Assembly (NCBI GenBank): GCA_964036155.1
Contig: OZ038423.1
Location: 34,797,249-34,861,248, forward strand
DNA: 64,000 nt
DNA from: Diploscapter coronatus
Taxonomy: Eukaryota; Nematoda; Chromadorea; Rhabditida; Rhabditidae
Reading direction: 5' to 3'
How positions within the stretch are numbered: the stretch's first letter is position 1; every line of letters begins with the position of its first letter. The position numbers and the translations under genes were made by a program. Below, piece by piece: positions 49,667-60,368 of the stretch. The notes under the pieces are model-generated. The model saw nothing but the letters and a program-made list of their open reading frames with translations. It did no database searches and was not told where the DNA came from.

Positions 49667-50562
49667 ATGAAGTGAGCAAAGCTGCAGAGAAGAAGAACAG
49701 AAATTCGGGAAAAGTCACGACAATCACGCCACTCGAGATGGACAACTACAAAATGAATAACCTTGCATGACGACTTCCGTCCTCGTCAACCTATCCTTCA
49801 TTTTGAAGTTTTCTAACCCGACTCTGTTCGAAAGACTTCACAAAATCCAAAATCAATAGAACTAATGCATTACTTGTAGATCCACAACTCGTCACGCCCG
49901 CTCTCGCTCTGCACGTCGCAGCCGAAGCAGATCGACTTCCTCCCGTCGCAGCAGACACTCTGCAACGCGCTCGAATTCGGACAGAAGCAGAAGGAGAAGA
50001 GCGACTGCCAAAAGGAGCTCCAGCAGAGTCGAGCGCAGGGCTTTGTGAGTTTTGGAAGGGGGAATCTATTGCTCTTTAGACTAAAAGGATTATGCCAAAA
50101 GTTGATCCTCATCACAAATGATGACCATCTCTATCTGACAGTTTTCCTAAATTTCTCCATTCTTTAAATCCAAAATCATATAGCAAGTACGGAATGTCAA
50201 AATGAAAAGTGAATTTACGAAGAAATGGATTCAGGAAGTCTCGCAGCCGCAGTCACAATGACAGCCGTAGCAGAAGTAGCAGCGGCAGCAGTCGTTCGAG
50301 CAGAAGGAGCAGATCTGTTCGCTCGAAGAAGGACCAGGCAAAGGGCAGGAAGACGGTCACTCGACTCAGAGACGCTAGGGGACGATTTGTGAAGATGGGC
50401 GGAGCCAGAAAAAGCAACAAGAAGAGCTCTCGCAAATCCACCAAACCCAGGAGATCCAGCAAAGGTAAAATGAAGAAAGATGAATAAATGAAATGAAGGA
50501 AAGAATATTCAGGCAGCCGCCGAGCCATGCGCAAACCTGCTGAGCTCTGCCCGACTGACTGA
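49667..50562 (+). CDS. Arg/Ser-rich small basic protein, sperm chromatin (protamine-like) or SR-type
   Basis: Four exons give 149 aa: 49667-49671 (only ATGAA), 49880-50044, 50235-50464 and 50513-50562, all in phase. The first two thirds are RS/SR-rich (HARSRSARRSRSRSTSSRRS; SRSSSGSSRSSRRSRS), followed by a Lys/Arg tail (RKSNKKSSRKSTKPRRSSK). There is no RRM. Composition and size match sperm nuclear basic proteins such as the SPCH family of C. elegans; a splicing-type RS protein is the alternative. A 5-nt coding first exon is unusual, but both splice sites are good (AA|GTGAGC and TTGTAG|A). A TATA box and AATAAA frame the gene. Confidence 0.75.
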
Positions 50563-50658
50563 TTGCACTTTGCCACCTCCACTCCACTCATCTCCTTCCT
50601 CAACTCGCCCCTCTCTGCACATCTCCCAGTCTCCACAATTGACCTAATCTCAGAATTG

Positions 50659-50664
50659 AATAAA
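50659..50664 (+). terminator. polyadenylation signal AATAAA of the Arg/Ser-rich gene
   Basis: AATAAA occurs 97 bp after the stop codon. About 70 bp further on, duplication copy B begins. A diverged copy of this 3' UTR, also with AATAAA, lies at 56745-56935. Confidence 0.6.
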
Positions 50665-50977
50665 GAAGTTGGAGAATTTCAATGTTTTCTGATGATATAA
50701 CTTGAAATGAGCTTGAAGAATCACAAAATATATAGAGAAACAGAATGAGCCTCTAACATGACGATTACAATCCATCGTAATCGAAGGTGTGAAAGTGTTA
50801 CTCACAAACCACTGGCCACATGCACGTCATTCTTCATTGATTGTCATCACGTATTCCCTCGATTACTAAACAACAGCCTAGACATTCGTCGTTTTGGTTC
50901 TGGGTTCAATTCTATTTCACTTTCTTCTTTAAGATTTTATTCAAGAAATCTTATTTTCACCCATAATTTCAGCCTCG

Positions 50978-53175
50978 ATGATTGCTGGTTTACCTACGGA
51001 AATATTTCTCGAAATTTTCGTTTATTTGGACTATGGAAGCATCGAGAGTCTTTCGTGGACGCAGAGAAGATGCATGAGAATTGTGCAGAGGTACTATCCC
51101 GAAGCACTTGAGCCAAGAATTCATCTTCAACAAATTATAATCTCCCCGTCAACTACGCCAGGGGTAATGCATTTATGCATTCGAAAAAGCAATTGAGTAT
51201 TGACAATGTTTTGCGATATCGAAATTCATGAATTTAACGAAATATGTATTTTGGAGAAAAGTTACCACATCTTTGTATATTTTCGAAACATTGTCAATAA
51301 TCAAAATAGTCGCGTTTTGTATGAAGGATAATCACTGAATTTAGCAATTCGAAATCGTAGTTCATAATGTGGACAGTAATCGGAGGCTTTCGAAGGAAAA
51401 ATATCTTGAGAAATATCCAGTCAATAAAATGAAGGGGTACATTGAGAGATTCAACTCCAGAAAGCTTAAGGAGGAGCGCCATAGAAAATTTCGACAACTT
51501 TACCGAAGTTACCACAAATTTTGTAAGTTCTTAAGATCGGATATTTATCCTATTTTCTTAATTATCTACATACAGCTTGAAATCAAATTCATTTACTTAT
51601 TCATGATGATTGATTTAGGCGAAAAGAGACGAGAAATTGGAACAAATATTCGAGATTTGACCTTAGAATCATACCTCAAGAAGGGCATTCCAAATGGCGA
51701 TGATCAATATACTGACGAATGTTTGGTTGTCGAACTTCGCTCATTCCTGTCAACGATATCGTTCGGTTATGTCAGAATAGTAAGAACAAAATCGAATAGA
51801 CCTAAACATGTTTTTATTACACATTCCAGGGCTGTTCGGGATCCCGGTCAGAGTTTCAAACAGCCCTGACACGTTCTCATTTAACAAATTGCACTAATCA
51901 AAGAGCATACTTTGAAGTTCGAGTCTAGTCTAGATTATTACAAATGCTTAGACTACTTCTGACATACGAACATATTTTAGGATGATTGCAACCGACAACA
52001 ATTTTTGGCTGTCATTGACTGCCTAGATTCGGCTCGTTGCACCTCAAAGAATAGATTTATATTTTGTCCCACACTTAACTTGGAAACGGATGATATAGGA
52101 TTCATTCAAAATTCGCCTTTCTTGAAGAATAGTAACAAGATAAAGCATAAGATATAGGCGTTGTGATATTCATCATTAATGCCCTTCAGAGCTGAACGAA
52201 GATTTCCGGGTGAGAGTATCTTTCTCTGCTCCACGCGCGCTTTTCTTTTCCCTTTTCTCGCATTCCTAACTTCCAGGTAATACGGAAGCGGAGATTAGAA
52301 AGAAAGGAAAGCACGCGTAGGGCACAGAAAGAGGCTCTCATCCGAAAATGTTCGTACATCCCTGATGCTCTATTCACTTTATAAATTCAACATTAATTTA
52401 GATGTCAAGGTTTTTAAATTTGCAAACCTTCCTTCAGTCAACGCTCTTCTAAATATGGAACAGTTTCAAGAGACGGTACTCTAACATTCGATCTATCAAT
52501 TGATTCATTTTTAATTCCGAAATCTGGGAAGGTGCAAAGTGGTGCATAGTTATTTTTAATGGCTAGAAAAGCGAGAAATAGCACTCGAAAAGGAGACTGA
52601 TATAGAATGACTCTTTCTTCCTCATTTTCGATCTCCCAGAATTCGGCATCGACAATATTTAAATTCGAAATTTTCAGATTTTTATGATAACAAAAATCGA
52701 TCAGGCTCAATTTGATAAAGTGCCACTCTCAACTGCAATGGAAGTGATGATTGAGGCAAACGATTTATCGATTCAGGAGTTTGTTAATGTAATTATTAAG
52801 GAATGTTTTAAGAAATACTTCTAAAAATGATCCCTAATTAATTCAATTTCTTGAGGAATTTCAAATGAAAGCCAATATGAAAATTATGCAATTTGAAATG
52901 GTTTAACCGATGATTAAAATAGCAAGAAATTGAATTATTGAGAACAGGATGCAACGTCATCCCGTCAATTCACTCACTGCATCAAATAATATGAAATTTA
53001 GGCACTACTTAATTCGCCACCTATCAATAACCGGAGATTGAGAATTGAGAAAAATCTGGATATTTTTCCTTATCAAAACCTTTGGGATGAGATGCAAATC
53101 TACGATATACTTCGTCAAGCTCGGCGTGGTGCTGTTTGTGTTGTAGATCATCGTTCTCATGGAAGCATTCGGTAA
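50978..53175 (+). CDS. F-box protein, copy B
   Basis: Eight exons give 375 aa, the same exon lengths and phases as copy A: 50978-51163, 51345-51522, 51619-51779, 51830-51922, 51981-52131, 52402-52475, 52678-52788 and 53002-53175. The F-box is GLPTEIFLEIFVYLDYGSIE. Replacements relative to copy A cluster in exons 1 and 8: the C-terminal EMQIYDILRQARRGAVCVV replaces EMQLDAILRQARRGQVYTV, and HRSHGS replaces HDSNGS. This suggests divergence of the substrate-facing end. The Helitron-like insertion begins 38 bp after the stop codon, so the 3' UTR and polyadenylation may be changed. Confidence 0.82.
52196..52355. mobile_element. MITE inside intron 5 of F-box copy B
   Basis: Same element and position as 43586-43738 in copy A, with point differences and a small indel. 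Terminal inverted repeats contain GGGTGAGAG and CTCTCATCC. Confidence 0.8.
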
Positions 53176-53590
53176 TTTTTAGACACGTTTGTTTTGTTAT
53201 CCTTAAGGATAATCTATATTATCTATATTATAAAAGTAGAATGAACCACAATTAATTCAAGTGAACGTTGACATGCTAATTTTGTATCAAGTTTCATTTC
53301 ATGAGAGAAGTCTTTCATTTCATTATTATGCACGACCCCACGCTGCGCGTCCCTTTCTCTACACAGAGTCAGGACGTCTTGAGAAATGATAAAGCGCAAA
53401 ATTTTCAACGGTTTAATATGCTAAATTTGTATCGATACTTTGAAAATTCGTTCAGCGTAATTTTTTCGTCGTTGACTTTTCGTGTTTTTTCATGTGTTGA
53501 ATTAGCATATGCTCAGTTTAGTTGTTGACGATTTGAAAGTAAGTTATTTCTTGATCTGCTTCGTCTTATTCCGGTGAGTCTCAAAAGAGC

Positions 53591-53801
53591 CAACGTTCAG
53601 ATTTGGGACTTTCCCATCGCAGTCGCGGTGCGATTGCGGTGGTGATTTCCGCTACTGCGGTGCGGTGCAGTGCAGCGGATAAAATAAGGAATTGACGCGA
53701 TGCGGTGCGATTGCGGTGGTCTGCTCCTATGGTGTGATGAGGAAAATTGAGTTGCGATGCGGTGACCAAATTTCAAAAAAGTCCCAAGTCTGCAGGCGTT
53801 G
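53591..53801. mobile_element. nested inverted-repeat element inside the Helitron
   Basis: The left end CAACGTTCAGATTTGGGACTTT-like and right end (inverted) CAACG...CAGACTTGGGACTT are terminal inverted repeats. The interior is unusually GC-rich with repeated GCGGTGCGATTGCGGTGG words. It is probably an independent MITE that landed in the Helitron. Confidence 0.65.
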
Positions 53802-54788
53802 TCTTTTTTAGTTATGACGAAAATGATGTTGAGTTGGGGACGAGCGCCGAGGAAAAAGGTAAAATTGGTAGCAGGGTAGGAACCACGAATACAATCAAAA
53901 TCATCATGAGACAGTTTCTTATGTAGATATAACGATTTGGCAAATAATTCATTATCACTTCTCTACGTTTCAAGATGATCACTTACAGTACGTTCGAGAT
54001 TTTATAATTAGAGAGGCCAAGCGTCCCCTTTTTGAAGGAGAGAGAATGAATGAATTTTTCCGACGTTTCAATTATCGTTAATTAGTTGATAATTTCATGA
54101 AACCAAAACACCAATTAGGGTAATAAAATGTGCTCGAAATGATGGTGCCGTTGGTTTTTCGAAAAGAGGCTTCTGAAGGTGTGAACGACATCGAAACTTG
54201 ACGATACAAGTCACTTTTCAAAAGGTTTCCAATGGATTCGGGTTCTCCATAGTCGATTTAGTTTCTCTACATTGACAGTTCGTTAAATTAGGTCGCCGCA
54301 AAGGTCCACATCGGTTCCAAAAATTCCTTTTTTAACGTCAATTTTCGTACTATTTAATTGTGTACTCCCCACAGTACGTATAAATACGGAGTGAGCAGAG
54401 GGAAAATCGATAGATAATGATAATTATCAATTTGACTATCACTCAGGCACCATTTTGAGAGGGTTTCACGCTTAATTAGGTTAATTGGTGTAAACGCAGT
54501 GCCGTTTCCCTGTCGGAAAATTTGGGAAGGCTGCCATAGGAACGAATTGCCGCACAAAAATGGGCATAACTTTTGATAGAATGGACCGTTTTTGAAAATC
54601 TAAAAAGTTTTGAGTTCGTATCGATCTCGGCTATCACACTGATACCAAATTTACCCAATTCAACCTATTTTGAAAAACCGTTTGACCCCTCTATTTATAA
54701 CTGCAAATGCTACGATTTTCAACGGATGTAGGATTTTGTTTATTCCAATTTTCGATCAAAGTAGAATCCACTTTACGTTATGTAGATT

Positions 54789-55106
54789 AACTTCGAAGCT
54801 CTCGAAATATATTACTACGACTCTCTTTTTATGAATGTTTCGAACTACGTTTATGATGCATTTCAAGAAATATGCGAAATCGTAACAGGCGTTCATTCAA
54901 TGCTAATAGCCAAAAGTGATCAAGAAATTGCCAGACAGAATGATGGCGTTAGTTGTGGAGCATTTGTATGCTATTACGCTACAAAAATTTTGAGCTATGA
55001 TAGCTGTCTCTTTTCACCAAATTTTAAGATTCACGACTTCCGATACTTTACGTCCAGATCAAAGAAATATATCAAACGTTTCAAGTTTATCCTCGCCTAT
55101 CGCTAA
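54789..55106 (+). pseudogene. Ulp1/SENP-type (C48) cysteine protease fragment in the Helitron
   Basis: One open frame of about 105 codons contains IYYYDSLF and, further on, RQNDGVSCGAFVCYYA. The latter corresponds to the Q-(N)-DxxSCGxFVCxYA block with the catalytic cysteine and oxyanion-hole glutamine of Ulp1 proteases. The histidine (HW) block is not present upstream in the element, so the domain is incomplete. Ulp1 domains are common passengers or components of DNA transposons. It is a captured or decayed fragment. Confidence 0.65.
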
Positions 55107-55910
55107 TTTGTTAACGAATACTTCAGAAAAAAGAGGTAGAAAAAAGAAAAATGATGTTGAAAAAGCTGACTGTAAGAAACGTCACATTATAAAGTACAAC
55201 AAGAAACGAAACTTTTAGCTGCCAATAACGGAAACGGAGAAAAACATTCATTGGGAGATAGAGATAAGGAATGATGCGTGTAAGTTTACATTTTGCAGAT
55301 GAGTATAAATAAAAAAGTAATACGTATGATTCTTGCTGTTCTCACGGTAAATTTGTAGAAAATAAGTTCGATGATTTTTCGCTAACGTTGAAAGAGCCAT
55401 TTATGCGTGAACACGAATTTAGCACAAGTTTTCACGAAAATGTTCGAAACGTTGATAGTGCGTTTGCATTTGGTAGTATGAAAGCAGAAGCTGCCAATTT
55501 TCCTTCGGGATCGCAATATTTCAAGATTCACGGTCAAGTATATCATCTCGCAAATGCGTTTTTTTTCCAATGGTGACGAGTAGCAGTTATGCATATGCAG
55601 TAAAATACGTTTCAAAATGCAAACTTCGCTGAACGAATTTTCATAAATGAAGTTAAGCTAGAAATGTAATACGAACTGATAAAGACAAACCAAAAATTAC
55701 TCTAATATAATTTTCAGTCAGGCAAAAAAGCGCGGGCTGCGGAGCAGCCCCTAGACGGCTGAAGGCGGGCCGCGAAGCGGCCCGCCGAGGCCGGCTAGTG
55801 GGGACAAAAGTTTTAAAAATGGGGGAGGGGATAAAGATTATTGGGGAAAGGCGCATCGCCTGATTTAGAATCGAATTCGATTCATCGTATTGAGACGAAT
55901 CGGACTATTC

Positions 55911-56212
55911 GGAAACCGCACGGAATTCAAGACCTCAGGACAGGACATGGCAAATAGCACAGAATCATGTTTCTTAACGGCCAATGCGCTAGATTCAGGC
56001 AAGCTAGAGCTAGAGGAGAGGGGAAAACAAGGAAAAGCTATGTGCTTTCTTTTTTGAAGGAGAAAGAGCAGACGGCAAATCGCGTTGCTTTCGACTGTTA
56101 ATAAGCGTGATTCTGTGAGATAATGTATGGTTAGGAGAGGCTATTGAGTGGTAGGCATCATTTCCCACACCATGTCGCATGTCTTGAGGTCTTGAATGCC
56201 GCTCGGTTTACA
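55911..56212. mobile_element. MITE, copy in block B
   Basis: The ends GGAAACCGCACGGAATTC and (right) TTGAATGCCGCTCGGTTTAC are inverted repeats. It is near-identical to 44706-45010, as expected from the block duplication. Confidence 0.8.
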
Positions 56213-56744
56213 TGCTGTCATTTTTCGCGATATTAAAACATAAATAGCAAATTTGTGACTTTTAAGATAGCTAAATGAGCGCAATTATAGCGTATTAGAA
56301 TAACAGTTTGATGAATTTAAAGAGATTCAAGGTCTATGTTCACTCAAATTATTGTAGCTATGGCTATTTTTGTCCCCAAAGTAAGAGAAAGGAAAAATAA
56401 AATGAGGAAAAAGAAAAAGATAACGTTTGGGATAAAATTGCTCCCTTTTGGGACAAATACTCATTTAAGATCTTTGGAACAAAAGTACTCACAGCTAATT
56501 ATTGTATATACTAAAAATACGATATATGCCTATTTCAGATACAGTCTACCTATGGTTGAATACTCGTCGACCATCAAAGTGGCATTTGAAGAGGCACAAA
56601 ATGAGCAGTGCTTCCATTTCCGACAAATTAATTATATAAATTCGGACTTTTTGAATAAGTACTTTCTAACATGAGTCTAAAAATCAAGCAGGCTACTGTA
56701 ATCACGCTTTATCTTCTTTTCAAGAAATTCACTACGCGATTAAT

Positions 56745-56935
56745 ACAGTGCACTTTTGCCCAGTCATCTCTCCATTCCACTAATCTTTCCTCGGCACCAC
56801 TTCCCCAACTCGTCTCCTCTCCTCACATTTCCCAGTCTCCACAATTGACCCAATCTCAGAATTATTGAATAAAGTTGTGGAATTTCCATGTTTTCTGATG
56901 ATGTAACTCGAAATGGGCTTGAAGAAACAGTTGCA
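56745..56935 (+). repeat. diverged second copy of the Arg/Ser-rich gene 3' UTR
   Basis: TCCCAGTCTCCACAATTGAC, GAATAAAG and TTTTCTGATGATG also occur at 50620-50720 after the Arg/Ser-rich gene. The rest aligns with gaps. Duplication copy B is therefore sandwiched between two copies of this 3' UTR. Confidence 0.75.
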
Positions 56936-57033
56936 AGAATTTCAACAACAAGTGATTACAAAATAATCGATTTATTGGTGTTTCATAGTGAATGAGCAAA
57001 AGAATGGGACAGAACAGAAATAAGGCGAGATTG

Positions 57034-57053
57034 TTGGTCCTAACGAGGACCGT
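57034..57053 (-). terminator. histone 3' stem-loop of H2B
   Basis: On the minus strand CAACGGTCCTCGTTAGGACC folds as a 6-bp stem (GGTCCT/AGGACC) with loop CGTT, about 50 nt after the stop. This is the SLBP-bound processing signal of replication-dependent histone mRNAs. Confidence 0.88.
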
Positions 57054-57102
57054 TGGGGTGAATTGGGAGTGAAGGGTCGTTGCCTGCAGCTGCCGAGGAC
57101 GG

Positions 57103-57782
57103 CTACTTGGGCGTCTTGTTGGCCATGTACTTGGTGATGGCCTTGGTTCCCTCGGACACGGCGTGTTTCGACAGCTCTCCGGGCAGAATGAGGCGGACGG
57201 CCGTCTGCAAAACGAGGAATTAGAAACGAAGAATTCCGATCATTTTTGATGACTGCCATTGAGTTGTCAAATTTCTGATTTCCAACCTGAATTTCCCTGG
57301 ACGACATGGTGGATCGCTTGCTGTAGTGGGCGAGACGAGAGGCCTCCGAGGCGATGCGCTCGAAGACGTCGTTCACGAACGAGTTCATGATCGACATCGC
57401 CTTGCCCGATATGCCCGTGTCGGGGTGGACCTGCAATGAAACGAATGAATGACGAAGATTGTCAATATTCTCGTCTCGAAGAATGTTTCACAAGCGAATT
57501 TGCTACATTCCGACTTGTATAATTTTCGATAATTTTCCATTCTACTTCAGATTCAGAAATGAAGTCTTCCAAATTAAAAACAAGAATTCAAATCCCCCTA
57601 GGCCTAAAATGTGTATTTCAAGTGCAGACCTGCTTGAGGACGCGGAAGATGTAGACGGAGTAGGAGTCGAACTTCTTGTGCTTGTGCCTCTTCTTGTCGC
57701 CGGGCTTCGCCTGGCTGCTCGACTTCTTGATCGCCTTCTTCGGTGCAGAGTCGCCAGCACCAGCCTTCTTCGGGGGAGCCAT
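57103..57782 (-). CDS. H2B: histone H2B, two introns
   Basis: Exons 57630-57782, 57287-57430 and 57103-57204 give 132 aa. The variable basic tail [20 protein letters not shown] leads to the histone fold with [36 protein letters not shown] and [20 protein letters not shown]. All fold residues look normal, so it should pair with H2A in nucleosomes. Two introns in a histone gene that also has the 3' stem-loop is unusual among animals. The tail is slightly longer than the usual 123-126 aa. A CATAAA box and a GC element (57877-57888) lie upstream. It is divergent from an H2B-like pseudogene 196 bp away. Confidence 0.95.
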
Positions 57783-57876
57783 TGCAGAAGTCGGTTGGAG
57801 CAGGAAAGCAAAGGGAATTGCAGAGAAATGCAAAAGTGGTCGAATGAAGAAGGACGCGGTTTATGAGGAACGAAAT

Positions 57877-57888
57877 GAGTGGGCGTGG
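57877..57888 (-). promoter_or_regulatory. shared histone promoter element CCACGCCCACTC
   Basis: The same 12-mer occurs at 59921-59932 upstream of H3. A CGCCCACTC form lies at 59979-59987 upstream of the H4 pseudogene. Distances to the start codons are about 100-120 bp, which suggests a histone-specific control element. Confidence 0.6.
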
Positions 57889-57978
57889 CCGGAGGAGGAA
57901 TGTAAAAGACACTTGCTTCTTCCTTTCTTCGTCCCTTGCTCATTTTTCGTTTTCTTCATTTTCTACTGTCGTTTTGTG

Positions 57979-58372
57979 ATGGCCGTTCTCAAAAAGGTAG
58001 TCATTGCGACTGGAAACGGAGATAGAAGCAAATCGAAGAAGTCTGCTTCTGGAGGCGTGAGCACTGGAGACAAGAAGAGAGAACAGTTCAAACAGACAGA
58101 ACTATTCACCACACATTTACAAAGTGCTCAAACAGGTGGCAGAAATTCCATTTTTCTTGACGAAAACCGCTAGATCTCTCACTGTTGGAGACAATCAGGC
58201 GATTTTCTTGAATTGACAAATGAACTGCAAGCGCATCCGAATATCGCAATCTCCGGCAAGGCAATGACGATCATGAATTCCATAGTGAAGGACGTGTACG
58301 AACGCATCGCGGCCGAGGCAGCCAAACTGTCGAACTACGGCAAGAAATCCACTCACTCCGCGTGAAATCCAG
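57979..58372 (+). pseudogene. H2B-like pseudogene with frameshifts
   Basis: ATG 57979 opens MAVLKKVVIATGNGDRSKSK. Exon 1 must change frame once to reach YSPHIYKVLKQ at 58135. The second exon (58232-58372) reads [16 protein letters not shown] and [20 protein letters not shown], then needs another frame change for TPREIQ before the donor at 58373. The two introns sit exactly where the intact H2B has its first two splice junctions. No third exon (LPGELSKHA...) is found. It is divergent in sequence from the intact H2B, so it may descend from a distinct, perhaps germline, H2B variant. Confidence 0.8.
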
Positions 58373-58884
58373 GTTTGTTCAAAATAAATTTGATGAACTC
58401 AAGAAAATCTAAATTAGGATTGGAGGAATCGGGTTTTGGAAATTGAATTTTTTATGTCTGAGGATTCGAAAAGTTTTCTCATCCTTAGAATTCGAATGTT
58501 TTTATTTGAAAAGTGCAGGATAAATTTCGCACGGACTGAATTTGAGATTTACAAAAGTTCGAGGAATGAAAATCCGCTCAAGGATACTCGGATCACGGCT
58601 GGAGATATTTGAATGTTGAGAGAATTCCAAGTCATCAATAAAATAATTTTGCTACAAGTATGGAATGGCATGTACGGGTATTATTGATGACCCCCGGCCC
58701 TTTTCGAATTCAACCCTAAATCGACTCGCCAACATCTCTGATCAGGAAGAAATATTCAAACGAATGAAAACAAGTTCATTTCTCAAAATATTTATTGCAT
58801 TTCTATGGAAATGAGAAGAAAACGATGCATGGCATGAATGGAACGAAGAAAGTTCTGTACAGAAGATTAGACGTGGTAGTAGTT

Positions 58885-58904
58885 TGGGTCCTTAAAAGGA
58901 CCGT
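58885..58904 (-). terminator. histone 3' stem-loop of H3
   Basis: On the minus strand GGTCCTTTTAAGGACC (58887-58902) forms a 6-bp stem with loop TTTA, preceded by CAAC and followed by CAAAC, 39 nt after the stop. It is the canonical replication-dependent histone terminator. Confidence 0.92.
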
Positions 58905-58940
58905 TGGGATGAATTGCCTGTGATTGACTGGTCTGTCAAT

Positions 58941-59996
<1,056 letters not shown>

Positions 59997-60103
59997 TCAT
60001 TCCTCACCTCGTTTCCCGAGCGGTGCCAATTTTGTGAATTTCTGCGTTCAACTTTGCGTTCGTCTTCACTTTTCAATCTCCATCCCTTAATCTTTCAATC
60101 GAC

Positions 60104-60307
60104 ATGTCTGGCCGTGAAAAGGGAGACAAGAACTCGGAAAGGGCGGGACCAAACGTCATCGCAAAGCACTCAGGGACAATATCCAGGGAATCACCAAAGT
60201 CGGTTGAGAATTTCCAAAACTTGATCTAATTTCTTTGTTTTCAGCCCGCCATCCGTCGTCTGCGCCCTCAAGCGACAGGGACGCACTCTGACGGATTCGG
60301 GGGATAA
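60104..60307 (+). pseudogene. histone H4 pseudogene, frameshifted and internally deleted
   Basis: It opens MSGREKG, then a frame change gives GKGGTKRHRKALRDNIQGIT, followed by an intron (60199-60244). After PAIRRL the sequence jumps directly to CALKRQGRTL, so roughly 48 codons of the histone fold are missing. A one-base deletion in CTG(T)ACGGATTC breaks the final YGFGG. It lies 299 bp from, and divergent to, the intact H3, as in a classic H3-H4 pair. It cannot make a functional H4. Confidence 0.92.
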
Positions 60308-60352
60308 GTCGATTGAGCTGAGCAGAAGGGCACTCAAGGAATCTAACCCAAC

Positions 60353-60368
60353 GGTTCTCTTCAGGATC
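60353..60368 (+). terminator. decayed histone 3' stem-loop of the H4 pseudogene
   Basis: GGTTCTCTTCAGGATC within CCCAAC...CACAAA keeps the flanks of the histone stem-loop, but the stem no longer pairs perfectly (GGTTCT versus AGGATC). Confidence 0.7.

Larger units (their letters stand above)
53213..55798 (+). mobile_element. Helitron-like element, non-autonomous, 2,586 bp
   Basis: The left end is TCTATATTATCTATATTATA, preceded by A. The right end is CTAG (55795-55798), followed by T. Eight bases before CTAG is a perfect 10-bp-stem hairpin, GGCGGGCCGC/GCGGCCCGCC with loop GAA (55764-55786). A second hairpin, GGGCTGC/GCAGCCC with loop GGA, lies at 55734-55750. TC start, 3' hairpin, CTRR end and insertion between A and T without target duplication are the defining Helitron features. 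Copy A of the surrounding duplication has the uninterrupted site (AAGGATAA^TGAGGGCAAAAG). No Rep/helicase gene is inside, so the element is non-autonomous. It carries a Ulp1-protease fragment and a nested inverted-repeat element. Confidence 0.9.
50734..56720. repeat. segmental duplication, copy B (with Helitron-like insertion)
   Basis: It matches 42109-45540 except for the insertion 53213-55798 and small indels. Without the insertion it is about 3.4 kb, the same as copy A. It begins about 70 bp after the polyadenylation signal of the Arg/Ser-rich gene. On its far side lies a diverged copy of that gene's 3' UTR. Confidence 0.9.

Noticed and set aside
57459..58173. Frames antisense to H2B and around its promoter
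   Set aside because: Shadows of H2B. The only real + strand signal is the frameshifted H2B-like copy from 57979.
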